Source: Galerina marginata (taxonomy: Eukaryota > Basidiomycota > Agaricomycetes > Agaricales > Galerinaceae). From it: a stretch of DNA of 64,000 nt. The position numbers were made by a program, and so were the translations under genes. Location of the stretch: assembly GCA_023014335.1 (NCBI GenBank), contig JAECYW010000003.1, positions 1,426,001-1,490,000 on the forward strand. The letters run 5' to 3'. Below are positions 24,126 through 36,882 of the stretch, piece by piece. A model generated the notes under the pieces. That model had not been told where the DNA came from, ran no database searches, and saw nothing but the letters and a program-made list of their open reading frames with translations. Numbering within the stretch: the first letter of the stretch is position 1; each line of letters begins with the position of its first letter.

Positions 24126-25920
24126 TTAGAGTTCCTGACTTCGGCTCGAACCCTTCGCCAAATAATCGTACACCGAATGACTTCGCCCTCGCGCCGGTTG
24201 GGATATAATCCCGCCGGCATCAGAATATTCCGTGTCGTATTGCGGTTCGATAAATGTCAGATTCGGATATGTTGCTTCCTCAGTCGTAGTCAGGGTGCTT
24301 CGTTTTGGATGCGGGGCCAGCGATGGATGGCGAAGATTCAGCATTAGTCGTGAAATCATTATAGAAGATATGCTGTCATCCATTTTACCGCTCAGCCTTG
24401 CTGAGAGATTAGTCGTTCAAAAACTCACATATTGGTAGACATCGTCGCTACACCCCTCGTGAACGGCTAAAGATCTCCATTAGAAACCCCACTACCATTA
24501 GTAATCCAAGCAATTCACTTACTCCACCAAACTACGTGGAGGGGTGTTTTGGTCAGTTAACGAATAAGTAAGCGTTTCAGAATTGATACACTTACCAAGA
24601 AAGTCAGGATGTTCCCCAGATTAGAAGCCATCATTACACTGCAACGTGACTGGTTTATACGATCGATGAACCCCAGGACCAGATAACGTACCAGAAATAA
24701 ATGGCACCTGTCGCACCCATGACAATGTTAGTTCAATACGCTGATGAGGAGCTATACGAAGGGCTCACCATCTCGTAATAATACAGTCAGCAGGTTGATC
24801 TCTCTTGTCCGTGGAATCGAGAGCGATTTATACAAGGTCATTCCGAAGACTAATGCGTCAAATACAAGCATGCCACCCCATGCGGCTCCCAGACCTAAAT
24901 CAGATCACGAAAACTTCGGCGATTATTAGACATAAACGATAAAAAATTGACTTACGGATGGCTCTAACGGAAAGGGGTATTTGTACTTCAGGCGAATGTA
25001 GGATCCTCAACAGCCGAAAAAATACTAACTGGTTATGAGTCAGGGTAGTTCCACATCCTACTGGGACGAGAATGTCGGGGGATTTCTCAGATTTACCACC
25101 AAGGATTGACCACTGGGAACAATCAAAGAAAAGATAACGACATCAGCGTTGCATCAGGGCGAAGAACAAATATCAAACTTACGCAGCCAATCGCCACTGC
25201 GGCAACTGCAACACCGATATGTAAAGCCAACACCTTCCTACTCCGTTCATACAAGGCGTACATCCGCATTATCATCATGCCTGTGGTAGAGATTGGTCAG
25301 TCGAAGCGACTATGTTTAGTTATCGCCACATAAAGCGGGTCCAGAACCTACATGCAACAACTAGCTGGATGATTATGGCCAAATATTGGTGAAACGATTG
25401 CAATTGGTGACAGCTGTCGAATATACCATAAAATTAGGTCGATCTTCAGGATAATGCGGCTTGTAAAGACAGGCAGATCTACTGACATCTAAAATAGAGT
25501 ACGGTTCAGCACAGCTTTCTGTTATGCTGTAGAATGGATCGAGGAGAAACTCACTTGTAATTTTTGAGGATTCGAGTTCGCCCAAAAGAACTCCATCACA
25601 ACAGGGATGTGGCCGAACAGAGTCAGATATCGATTAAGGTAAAAGAAACCGGAAGCCCAGTTCAGCCGACCCACGCTCCAAAACCTCTCCACTTCTGCAA
25701 CGAAAGTTATACAGTATTCATGAACGAGAAGGGCTAAACGAGGACGGGGCGTTAGAAAGAATCCTGTTCGTCCGGAAGCGGGACCGACATACTGAACGAG
25801 ACAAGGGTGAAGTAATAGTTAACATTCCTAGCAATGAGTAAGAGTCGTGGAGGTGTCAGAAAAGACGTCAGTGAGAGCTTACATGCCCATGAGGTCCTCC
25901 AACGTAACATCTCCTGCCAT
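24126..25920 (-). CDS. DUF6533-type multi-spanning membrane protein
   Basis: Thirteen exons were placed: 25920-25883, 25827-25793, 25733-25555, 25526-25513, 25413-25352, 25280-25183, 25112-24956, 24894-24769, 24707-24692, 24638-24596, 24531-24523, 24466-24429 and 24372-24126. They sum in frame to 353 residues. The N-terminus carries the DUF6533 pattern HEYCITFVAEVERFW (usually YD-x-x-LT-x-x-x-E-x-x-x-[IV]W). RMYALYERSRKVL and a late MISRLMLNLR also match the family. Six or seven hydrophobic helices are expected. Function is unknown; these proteins are very numerous in mushrooms. Two exons are tiny (9 and 16 nt), and the gap between exons 3 and 4 is only 28 nt, so that junction is doubtful. 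Confidence 0.75.
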
Positions 25921-28024
25921 CCTCCCAAGTTTTTCGACAATTTAGGAACTGTCTTGAACTTCCTCTTTTGACTCAGATACCAAGCCTTTCATGCAGAGTG
26001 GGTAGAGTCGAGGGAGAGCCGCTGAGCTCGAAGAGTCGATGATGAAGGTGGAACGAAAGAAAGAAAGAGGCCTTTCCGTGACAAATGGCAAGTTTAATAC
26101 AAAGACACCGGGGACAGGAAGAATGACAGGCAGGGTATTGAATGAAACCTCGTTTTCGCCTTTTAGCCACAAGAAGAGTAGTTCTGAGAGCCACTGTCAG
26201 CCTAGGGGGGTGAGGCAGTGATAAGCTGGCCTGGACTGTCGACGTGAGGTAGGGAAGATGGAAGTGCGGGTCGTTGATTCCTTTCTGGCCTTGGGGGGAA
26301 TGAAGGAATCCGGGAAGAAGAAGCAGGAAGATCGAAGATGATATACCTCGTGCTCCCTTTAGACCGGCATCATCAGCCACATGAATCTTGAATTTCACCT
26401 TGGTAAATGGCAAAGTCTCCGATCTGATGTGGGCTCTTGCGCCAAACAGAGATGATCAACGTTGATCACTTTCGGCAGTTTTCCCCATACCATCCTTCAA
26501 GTGCCTTACGAGGCTGAAGTGGTGGGAGGTTGGATATTGAAAGCTGCCATGGTCGATCCTGGTTGATCCTGTTCAACAGACACGAGCTTGTCAGAGTATT
26601 GTCAGAGTCCACAGCTTTGGGCGAGTCTTGCTCAAAATATTGAAACAGGAAATCGGTCCGGCGCGTTCTTCTGTGAAATAAAATGTCACTGGCATCGAAA
26701 TCTCCTCCAAGGCTCAGTCAATCAACGAACTTCGACGGTCGTGGAGATGGCTCTCCCATAATATAATAGCCAGCTGACTGCACCGCTAGGTCTTGGCAAG
26801 GACTAAATTTTTTTGAACGTCGATCTCGTAAAACTTCCGACGCAGACACCTTTCAATTTTAAGTAGCTTCTGGTAAAGGGTATGCGTAAGTTACTATGAA
26901 ATCCTTATCTTCAGATTCTGCACAACTGAGGTAAAATACATACCAGCAGCTCTGAACGGTCTTGCACGGCTGCACGGCCGATATACCTCACGGCTCAGGA
27001 TGGTTGTCAGGACGGCCATCCCGGCAACCCCATGGTCCACAAGGGCCCACATAGTCGGCTGAAACTCTTCCGAAATCTTGTGAATTTTTTGAAGTTGCAG
27101 TGAAACACCCTAATTTCCCCAGTCGACTCAACACCGGCTTCGCCACCGTAGAGAATATATATCACTATATTCAGTGAGATCTATGTAGTGAGAGCCCGTG
27201 CTTTGCGGGGCGAGTCTCGACTGCGAAACCTGCCAGCCTTTTTTTTTTACCTAGGTTCTCAACCTGAAGATGACCATGTTATCCGGAAAATATGATTAAC
27301 AGCCGGAAAGGCTACGACAAGTAGCAACTGGCGACGATGTGTTGTCAGAAACCTTGACCGGGGGTTGTCGATTGAAAATATTTGTATCAACAGGTACACA
27401 ACTGCAAAAGAGTACATGAAATCGGTTGGTTACTATAATTTATAAAGAGTTACAATCGCTAGAATCATTTGTTTGTACGTATTCATTGTATGTATGTACT
27501 GTCGGCAATCTAGGTGGAACAAGAGGCTTAGTTATTTGACGTGGGTAGGCTTTTGGATATAGAAAGAGGCGGAGGCGTAGAAGCTAGAAGCTAGTAATAG
27601 AGATAGGAAGAGCCACGAACACCAATTTTCACGAAGAAACATTGAAGAAGAAAAAAATACGAGCTCGGAGAAGGCAACACAGATTTGGAAAACGACGGCA
27701 TGAAGAAGAGGAAACAGGCAAGCGGCTGGACGCGAGAATAGAGCCGAGAGAACACAAGTAATAAAGGTACGTGTGTGTAGTGCGCAACCCAAATGAGGGA
27801 GAAGGAACAGACGCTGCAAGGAAGGACAAAGTCGAGAAAAGGGATATAGCGAGAGTCAACTAGTAAACTGAAAGGCAAACCAGACAGGCAAACAGAAGTA
27901 ACCACGGCGGCAGGAGAAACGGGGACAACAAAGAAGAGCGACCTGTTCAAAAATTAATAAGCCAAATATCCAAAGCCCTCAATGAAAAATACCACTCACG
28001 AACTCATTTCACCCTCCAAAACAA
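25921..28024. other. Intergenic region, about 2.1 kb
   Basis: No confident gene. On the minus strand an ATG at 26413 followed by a GTATAT donor could start a roughly 98-residue Cys-containing product ending at 25973, but no family resemblance supports it. A GC-rich hairpin-like sequence lies at 27193-27211. The 27.5-28.0 kb part is probably the 3' flank of the RRM gene. Confidence 0.35.
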
Positions 28025-31000
28025 TCACCTACTCTCCGCCAAGCTCCTCAACGAACTCGGGTTCATGTTCGCCTGATACTTCTTCTGTGGTTGCTGCTGT
28101 TGCTGGTGGTCCAATCCAACACCAGGTCCAGCCCCTTTCTCAAAACCCTCCGACTGGTTATTAAACGACCCAAAGAACGGCGTCGCAGGGCTCAGCGTTG
28201 ACGGGGTATGACTCGAATACGTCAACGTCGGGGAGATAAGCGAGGGAGAGGGCGATGTCCCGTCCGAGTCGCCGAAAGTGGGAGAAGTGCCAGCATACAG
28301 GCCTTTCGCCTGAGAGGTGTTGGCGTTGTTGGTATTGTTGGAACCAATGGGATGGCCATTGTCGTTGCCTCCATCTCCAGCTTGTGGCTGCCCCTGCTCC
28401 TGCGCATCGCTCTCGTAAATCGTTCCCCCAACACCATCAATCCCCCTCGTCCCAGGAAGAACAGCCACCCCCGCATGCTGTGGCGTCCGCAGGTTCTGCG
28501 CTGGCATACTCATGCTGTTATGCTGATAATGCCCTCGCCCGTGTATCTGCGACTGTCCGTCTCGCACAGATGACGTCCGGTGCGGCGGTAGCGTCGTCGA
28601 CCTCATGTGTGCTGCGGCATGCTGATAGTTGATCACGTCGGCGGCAGCGGAGATAGTCGGAGACGACGTCTCCTGGTTGGAAGTCGCCGATGTCAAAGAG
28701 GGAGAAAGAGGAATAGGCGGGCGTTGAACTTGCTGCTGTTGATAGTGGGAATGCGAGCCAGACTGGCGGGAAAGACGCGCGTTGACATGCGCGGGGTGCA
28801 AATTCGGATTGGGCCTCGTATGTGTGTTGCTCCCCATACTTCGCCTCATATTATCCCCCACAGCCGCAGCTGACGCATGGAAGTCATCCTCGTTCATCCC
28901 TCCTGTATCCATCCTCGGAGACGGCCCAACCGACGACAAGGAGCCCATCGACGCCATGGACCCCATCGAAGCAGACCCCATCATGCCCGTCGACGAAGAG
29001 GGCGACAATAACCCCCGCCCAACTCTCCCAAGAGACGCCTGCGCACGATATGCACGAACGCCGACCGCGATGTTCGCAGCACCCGCATCTTGCTCCTGCT
29101 CCTCCTGCTCCTGCCCTCCTTCATCGTCCGGACCTCCCATACCACCTCTCCGCCTCCTCAAATCCAACGGCGCCGGCCGCCTCCTGTCAGCAGCAGCAGC
29201 GGCTGTAGCAGAAATAGAAGCTTGCAACTGCTGCTGCGCCTGCGCATGAGCTAACGCAGCCGACTCGGCGTGCGCACGCATGATGTACTCCTCCATCGCC
29301 GTATACCCAGACCGGGTGTACGCAGGCGCCGTGCGACCATATTGCTGGAGGTTGTCCAAGCTCTGGGCGGTTGGCAGGTGATGAAGGTTTTGGTGCCCGT
29401 GCCCGTGCCCATGCACTTGACCATGGGGGTATCCGTGTCCTAGACGCGAGTTTTGCTCATGCATGCTGTACTCCAAATCGGCAGTCGGTCCTCCATACCT
29501 TCCTGCACCCTGGGCCTGCGGCTGGAAGGGAACTCCGCTTGTCCTGAGAGAGTCCAACAGAGCACTCATCGCAGGGTCCATCGTCGACGACGCCTGCAGA
29601 GGAGGAGGCGGAGGAGTGTACCCGTGCCCATGAGAATACTGAGTCTGATAAGGCGACCTTGCTCTCGATCCCCCGCGCCCAGGCGCAAGAGAATAGTCCA
29701 CTTCCAAGCCCGTCCCACCACCACCTCCTGATGTCCCAATAACAGGAAGACCAAGGTGCTGGGCGTTCGACGCAAAATCAGGCGCCGAGACAGAGGTACT
29801 GAACCCTCCTCCTCCTCCGCTGCTTCCTCTGGAGAGACGTCCGCCACTGGCATGCGAATGAGAGTGCGCGTGGATAACAGGCCCGGGATTCGCAGGCCGC
29901 AACTCCTGCCCGCGTAAGTTCAGCAGCGCAGCTTGTGCGATCGTAAGGCGCGCAGGAGATCCGTCGCCTTCTTGTGTGCTCCGTTCTTGTCTCTGAAAAG
30001 AAGGAAGTTGATTAGCAGCTTTCTTTAAGCCAAAATAACAGCAAGCTGAATAAACTAACCCTCAACTCCCGCTGCTCGCTCGTATCAGCAAACCGCACCG
30101 AGATCCGGCTGCCAGTATCGTTCCACCCGCGGACCATCCGCCCATGCAACCGCTCGATGATCTCCTCGGCTCCCAGGCGCGTTTCCAATCTGCATTAAAG
30201 AACAACGATAACAATGGACATCAGCAAAGCAAATTAAACAGTGGGACCACAAGGTCGAAACCTAGGCTTACCGCACAAAAGCAATGATCCTCGGCGGGTT
30301 GCTCAGCCTCGTCTGGAAGAACCGGCTGCTGCTTATCCGATGGGGGGATACCAAAGCCGTGAGAGTCTATTCCAGTGCACAAAAGAAGGTATTAGATCGA
30401 AGTTCATCCCTATCAATGACGAGTGAAAAAAAACACGTACAGGTTCATCGATGCTCAACGGAAGCCTAAAAAAAAGTAATATTAATCAGAACTACACCAA
30501 AAGCCAAAACCAAAACCAAGAAACACACCCTTCCATATAAAGATTCGTGCTCGTCGGATCCTGCAAGCTCTCCATCTTCGCCTTGAACGACGCGTCTGCG
30601 CTCTGCGAACCCGTCGTATCGCCGTCAGGATCCGCGATCGAGCCAGAGTCATCCACGGAGTTGCCGCCCGAGTCGTGAGGGTGGGTGTGGTGAGACTCGT
30701 CCCATGAGGACGAGGATGAATGCGGGACGACGCCTTGTGCGTAGGTAGTCCCAGGGATCTTGTGAATTTGCTGCAGAAAGAAAGAAAGAAAATGCAAATG
30801 AGAATGGTGGGTAAAAAGAAGTAGAGAATACCGTACCTTCGAAAACGTTGGATGCAAATTCCTATACCGCCTCAAGGAGATAATGCACCTCTCCGCTGCA
30901 TCGACCGTCTCAAACCTATTTATCCGTCAGCAAAACCATCCACTACAAAATAAAACAAACAAATAAGCTCACAAAACAAAGCCATACCCACTCTCACTAT

Positions 31001-33085
31001 CCCTAACATGCCTCGTAAACGTCCTCACACTCCGAATCTCCCCAAACGGAGACGCAAGCGCGAACAGCTGGTCCTCCGGGAAGTGCGGCGGCAGCCCATT
31101 GATGTAAACGTTCGGTGTCTTCTGCCCTGGCGCGCCGCCTAGCGCCGAGTCCGAGGCGGAAGTTGGGAATGCAGAGGAGGGAGAGGGAGAGGTTGAGAGA
31201 CCTCCGAAGGAACCTACGGCCCCGCCCACGTCTGACGAAAGAGAATGGGAACCAAAAGAGGTGTCGATGGACAACAGACCGTGTGATTGGGAGGTCGGTA
31301 TGCCGAGAGACTGTTGGCGTTGTGGTTGAGCTTGAATCTGAGATAGAGCATGTGAACGCTCCTGAGCATGAGCGCCGTCAATGGACAGCCCAGCTAGGTC
31401 GATCGACGAGGTATAGCTCTGGCTCTGCTTTAATTGCTCCTGATTCTGTTGCTGATGTTGCTGCTGGTGTTGAAGTGTCTGCAGCTGCAGCAGCTGACAG
31501 GCGTCTACATCAGGATCGTGCAGATTCCCGTGCGGGTACTCGCACGCGTCTACCTCTGGCAAGGGGATCGTTGTATACACAGGTGCGCGAGGCGGGTTGA
31601 GCGGTGACGGGGACCTGGCCTGCTGCTGGTGCTGGGTCTGCAGTTGCTCATTATGATGACCATGCGAGTGTTGAGAATGACGCTGAGCCTGCGACTGTTG
31701 GTGCGACTGAGAGGGAGAAGCCGATGGTATCGACACTGACAGAGGAAGAGGAGAGAGCGCGTGAGCGCGATGGGCGTTGTTCGAGTTGTTCGACAAATGG
31801 GGTTGTGTCACGCGGAGGCTGAAACCGCCAAGAGAATTCGCATTCAGGGTCGATGCCGACGTGTGGACCTGATCGGCGTTCAGGTCCGAAGTCGTAGGCG
31901 CTTCCGGTCGATCATGGGCGTCAAACGCAGAGGAACCATTTGAAGTCGGAGAGCGGGAATGCGGTTGCACATGAGGGGTATCGGTGTTAAAAGTCGCGTT
32001 ATGAGCAGTAGAAGACATGTCACCTGGGGAGAGACAAAGTCGTCAGCGGGTATTCATAGATTAAAGCGCGAAAATGTGAATATATGCGCGTCGAACGCGG
32101 GTTAAACGCGAAAAGGGACAAAAGGAGAGGCATTTGATCAGTGGAGAAGCAAAAACCGGCTCAAATAGCTCGGAGAGATACCCGTGGCACCTTGATTAAT
32201 TCAGGAAAGAACAAGAGAGGAAAGCGGTTGGACGAACGGAGCATGCAGGGCAACCCGCTGATAGAGGGGAAAGGAAAACAGAGGAGAAAACGACTTACCC
32301 GTCTCAACCACGCGCATACGCGCCGCCGCATCATGCACCTTGAGCGTTGAGGACAGAGTGTCTGCGTCAATGTATATCTCGATATCGGATGACTCGCCGG
32401 TGCTGGCACTGGTATTAGCGTTGGAGGACTCTTCGCCTTCGGGGTGGAGGTCAACTCCGTCGTTGGCGCCACCGCTTGGACTGGCGAGCGGAGAATGGTA
32501 TCTAGAAAAAGTAAGCGAGCTCGCCAACGAGGGGGTACGCGTGTGTGCGTTGGCGTTGAGGCTGGTGTCGATATCAGTATCGTTGGTACTATAATCGTGC
32601 TGATTCGAATTGAGAGCAAGTGATGAAGAAGCTAAAGACTGTGCGTGTTCTTGTTTCTGTATCTGAGAAGATAAAGGAGCGCTGGTAGCAGCACTAGATC
32701 CAGCACCTGTTGTGGCAGCTGGTAAAGGCGGTCTCGCCAATGCCGAACCCAGCGTCGAGGTAGTCAACGACGAAGAAACGACTGCGGCGAAGGACGGCGC
32801 GCCAGGCTTCGTGGGGTTGGGTGTACCGTTGCCATTACTGGGCGACGCAACACCGCCGCCATGGATAGATTGGTGCTCAGCGGGAGGAGTAGGAGGGGGC
32901 GACATGTTGTTGTGCGGATAATTAAAGCTAGATTGCGGGTGCAAGTGGTGGCTACGCGGAGGGCTGCTGAACGCGGACGGCGTGGCCGTGGGTGTGTGAT
33001 TGTGATTGTTGTGGTTCGGTGAAGGCGTCGAGAGTGCAGAACGTGAATGAGTGCGCGGCGAGCGTTTTCCTCCGGAATTTGACAT
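28025..33085 (-). CDS. RBMS/MSSP-like RNA-binding protein with two RRMs and long disordered regions
   Basis: Eight exons: 33085-32299, 32023-30973, 30915-30837, 30770-30529, 30465-30441, 30366-30272, 30189-30060 and 29992-28025. They sum to 1458 residues. RRM1 (about 563-640) has RNP2 VYINGL and RNP1 GYGFVLFE. RRM2 (about 712-803) starts TNLYMEGLPLSIDEPTL, close to the RBMS/MSSP second RRM, but its RNP1 (RIIAFVRLE) is degenerate. The remaining protein is low-complexity Ser/Gln/His/Asn/Gly sequence with polyQ and polyH tracts, suggesting condensate formation. It probably binds AU-rich single-stranded RNA or DNA in post-transcriptional control (family inference). Intron 1 is 275 nt. An in-frame upstream ATG at 33175 would add 30 residues. 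Confidence 0.88.
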
Positions 33086-35762
33086 AGCGGACGGGTTCCA
33101 ATAGAGCAATGGAAGAGTATAAGCAGGTAAAGAAAAGGAATGTTGCTGGTGTGAAAAAAACGAAGGAGAATGCAAAGGATACGGGAGAGAATTTAACGGT
33201 AAGTGGTATGTTTGTAGTAGGACTGGTTCAAATATTGTGAAAGACTCTATTGGAAATGGTAACGCAGCGAGAGAGAAAAGACAATATAGGCGTAGAAAGC
33301 AAGTGATTTGTGGTCGCGGTATGTAGCAATATTGTTATCGAGCTAAAGTTAGGAATGGCTGGGTGAATGCGAACAAAAAATACAGTCGTGATGTGCGAAG
33401 AGCTAGAAGGAAAACGCGCAAAGTCGAAAAATATGAGCCCTAAAAAAATAGAAGCTGGAGCTGTGCAAGTGCAGTGTAGTCAAAGCTGTTGGCGATGTTG
33501 GTGTAGATAATGAGCCAAGCAAAGCAGAGTAGAGCGGAGCGGGCAAGTGGTAATAGCAAGTACGTGCAACGGAGAATGGTGTAGTGCGATTTTTCTTCTC
33601 GCTTTTCTGTGTATGCGAGAAGGTGATGGCGGTGGCAGTGGTATAGCAGCGACGAAGAGGTAGTGCTGGTAGCTGCCGGTGGCGACGACGGTGATTATAG
33701 TGGGAGTGGGAGTGGGAGAAAGAAAGAAGGAACCTGAGAGAGAAAGAGAAAGAAATCAAACTCGAACCAAAGCCCCGTCCCGCGCATCTGCAGTAAACGA
33801 GGAACCCCAAACGCCAAAAACAACCCAATTTCAATAGAAGATAGCCTAATAAAGAGATAAAGAAATTTGCCATTCATGATTCCCGTGCGGCCTGTCCTCG
33901 AGGCCCTTCTTTCAGGCTTCCCCGTCCAAATGCAAGTCCAATCACCGCTTCCGTATACTTTACTTCAGCGTTTCACCGTCCCAAATGGACGCTCCCGCTT
34001 CCCACACCCGTCTTATTACTCAATCGACACTCCATCTTGTGGCCTAGATAGTCATGGGTGGTAATAGTTCCTGATGCGTTATGACTCTTGTCGAGTGCGT
34101 CGTCGTCCTCGCCTTCAAGCTCGTGCATACCTCGTGCTGATGGCAGCCAACTCCAAGAATATAAAACAAAAAAAAGAATACAACCAATAAACCCCAGCCT
34201 CGTCCAATAACCCAACAAAGGCTTATTCATGCATACACGGACCGGTGATTATAATCACGATCGAAGATGTCGTCTCTACTTCGTGTCAAATCAACGATAA
34301 GCGTAAGGATGTAAGTCTTTACGTTCATAAATCATCCAATCTTCCCTCGAATCATCCACTGAATTAGAATCGCACAGAATTAACACTGTCAATGCGGTTG
34401 CCGGTTGCGGGCGGCGGGCGTCAAGTCGAACGAAGAGCTTCTCGAAAAGCACCGAGTCGTTCTACCTAACCAAATTTAAATGTTGCAGTCGAAAACCTCC
34501 GAAGACCTGAAGGAAATTTGTTACTTGCGGCTGAACAAACCTCTAAACTTACTGGAGAGCTAAACATTGAACATAAAACTAATTAAAGAACTTAGAGTCG
34601 CCGCGGAAATCGCTATCTTCCAGAACAAATTTCTAGTACTCTAATGTCAAGGCCGCGGAAGTTGGAACTCCTTCAAAGCCACAATCGCAATTCCACATCC
34701 ATGTTCAATCAATCAACGGGGATGCGGAGTGGCGGAGGCGGAGGCGTACCGTACATCCGACGATCAATATGCGCGGACATACCAATAGACGTGAAAGGAA
34801 AAAAATTAAACAATAATGAGGCCCGAGGAGCAGAGGGTTCAAGTCGGTTGAAAGTCCGGCGCAGACACAGACCTTGTTGACGGCGTTGCCTTCTTCCGAT
34901 TTTTCACGGCTTTTCTAGTTGGTGGTCTGATGGTGATGAACAGTGATGGTCCTGCAAAAGCAGGACGTGGCTGAGCCAAGGATTGGGGTAAGCAGTCGCT
35001 TTGTCTTTGGGAAGCCAGTACAGACAGGTCTCTATATATCAGCAGGAATTCGGAGGACATACAGATCTGTATCGTCGAATCCGCTTAAAATATACCTTCC
35101 CTGTTTAAGTCTCTTTGCTCTTTGTCCGGTATCGTATGTGAGGCATTTGTTTTCTTCACTACTCTCGACTATACCGCCGCTGAGTTTGAATACCACAATA
35201 TTTGGCGCCAATCGAACACCACCTTCTCCTCGACCCTTCTGATAACATCCTTTACGACGGTAATTTCGACGAATTAGTTTATGCCAAAAGTTGTCGGGTC
35301 CAATCAACAATAGGACGTGTTTGGCTGGGCGTCATACCCTCATGCTCTTCATCAAATATGGCATGTTCAAGGGCACCTCGGCCGAGACAAACCTCTCTTT
35401 TAAATACCAAGGGCACACACCCGCTTTCTTCCGTGAAAATGTGTCCATTTTATAAATAAAGGGGTGGAGCGGCACTGTTGTTAATGTAATAGCTACACCT
35501 GGACGAGAAACTAGTTGAAGCGTCAAGGTCAAGGGGTAATTAAGAATCCTTTAGTATGAGAAAGTTTCACAAACCATCCTCATATGCCTGATGGGCATAC
35601 AGCAGCATGAAAAAAAATCCGGGCTCTACATTTATTACAGGGAAAAGCAACCTCGTTCATTATTTCATCTTTTTTGTGAGACAGGAGATTCGCATATCAT
35701 AGGAGTAGAAGTCCAGAATAAAACAACACGAAACCTCGAAAATATGTTGCTCTTTAGTACAG
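33086..35762. other. Intergenic region with pyrimidine-rich leader of the RRM gene
   Basis: About 2.7 kb. The part next to the RRM gene (33.1-33.8 kb), read on the minus strand, is very CT-rich with runs such as CTTTCTTTCTCTTTCTCTC, consistent with a long 5' leader possibly containing an intron. A possible 85-residue hydrophobic frame at 33973-34230 (minus) has no support beyond being open. The rest holds nothing recognised. Confidence 0.4.
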
Positions 35763-36112
35763 TTAAATGAGTATCTTGTTCTTGAATGCCGTCCTCACAG
35801 TCTCGGCATCAGCATCTGATTTGGCACTGACGGGGCCGGCCACAGTCTTGGGCGCCAATCCCTTTACTGAAGTGATTGTTGACTGTTTGTTGGCTTGTAT
35901 TTGAAGATTGTGAGTCTTATCATTGTTAATCTAATAGAAAGTAGGCGATTAAGTTCAGAACAGCTATACGTCGAATATATACACACTTTCTGCATGTCGA
36001 GTCTAAAGTTGTCATCGTTGTAGATTGTACCAGGCGATGTACTAAACCCAGTGAGCTTGCTGGCAGGTATGTCGTCGATAAATGCCTCGAGAGCCTTCTT
36101 CGCTTTCCCCAT
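35763..36112 (-). CDS. Small hypothetical protein, 97 residues
   Basis: Two exons (36112-35987 and 35930-35763) flank a 56-nt intron with donor GTGTGT and acceptor CTATTAG. Both exons are whole codons, and the sum is 97 residues. The sequence starts MGKAKKALEAFIDDIPASKL, is mixed-charge and hydrophilic, and ends TVRTAFKNKILI. There is no signal peptide or membrane segment. No family is recognised. The clean splice and the charged, non-repetitive composition argue that it is real. It is divergent from the phosphotransferase gene at 36883. Confidence 0.6.
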
Positions 36113-36882
36113 GTCAGTCTATTATGACAAAAGCGTTAGACGTGTCGTGATAGTATATCGTGTAAGGCGTACTTGTGTGAATTGTCAGTTTTTTTTATAT
36201 GTCCTTTGTGTTCGAGGGGAGATAAATCGAAGGGTGTCTGTTGGGTTCGGTAGTCCGACCAAGTGAGCTCTTATATGGAAATATTGCGTGAGAGGTTCTC
36301 CTTCTTGTGTCGATGGAAAAGAGAAGTGCAGGAGGCTAGAATAGATTTCAATTACCGCTCTTTGGGTTGCTAATCCTAACTGGCATCGTGCCAAAATATC
36401 TTCCTTCGCAACAACCCATGACCCACATATTGGGCAGACCAACATTTTGTTTGATCAGACTGGCTGCGGGGCTTAACTTCTTTCCGGTAAGTTGGGGCAA
36501 AAGCCATTCCGTCGTCAATCCGAAAGCTAAATTGGTGGGCTTGAAAGACGCCCTTGGTAATGCTTCATATCAGCAGCTTGAGATGGGAAGGGTTGGAGAA
36601 CGGGTCGTAAGACATGCACCAAACTCGACAGGCAACATCGACACTGCGATAACTGGTGGCAGTTCATAATATCCTGGCCTAGAGATGTGGCTTTCAGCGT
36701 TAACGTGAGGGAGAGACGCAAGGGAAAAACTTAGAACTATAAGCACAGGCTGAGACTAAAAATAGAATGCGGCGTTTGCCAGCTCGTTTATATAAATTGC
36801 TCATTCAATTCGTTTCTTCAAGTCCTTGCACGATCATCTTAAAATTACACCAACTGACTTCATTTCCCATTCAGGTTCTCGT
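36113..36882. promoter_or_regulatory. Divergent intergenic region
   Basis: These 770 bp should contain promoters for the small protein (minus) and the third phosphotransferase (plus). The sequence TATATAAATTGC near 36789 could serve the latter. No repeat is seen. Confidence 0.35.

Noticed and set aside
25973..26413. Possible two-exon Cys-containing 98-residue protein starting MPFTKVKFKIHVADDAG
   Set aside because: A splice can be drawn, but the second part has no protein-like conservation and no family is recognised.
33973..34230. 85-codon minus-strand frame with one membrane-like segment
   Set aside because: Isolated frame without splice structure or recognisable family; not enough for a gene call.
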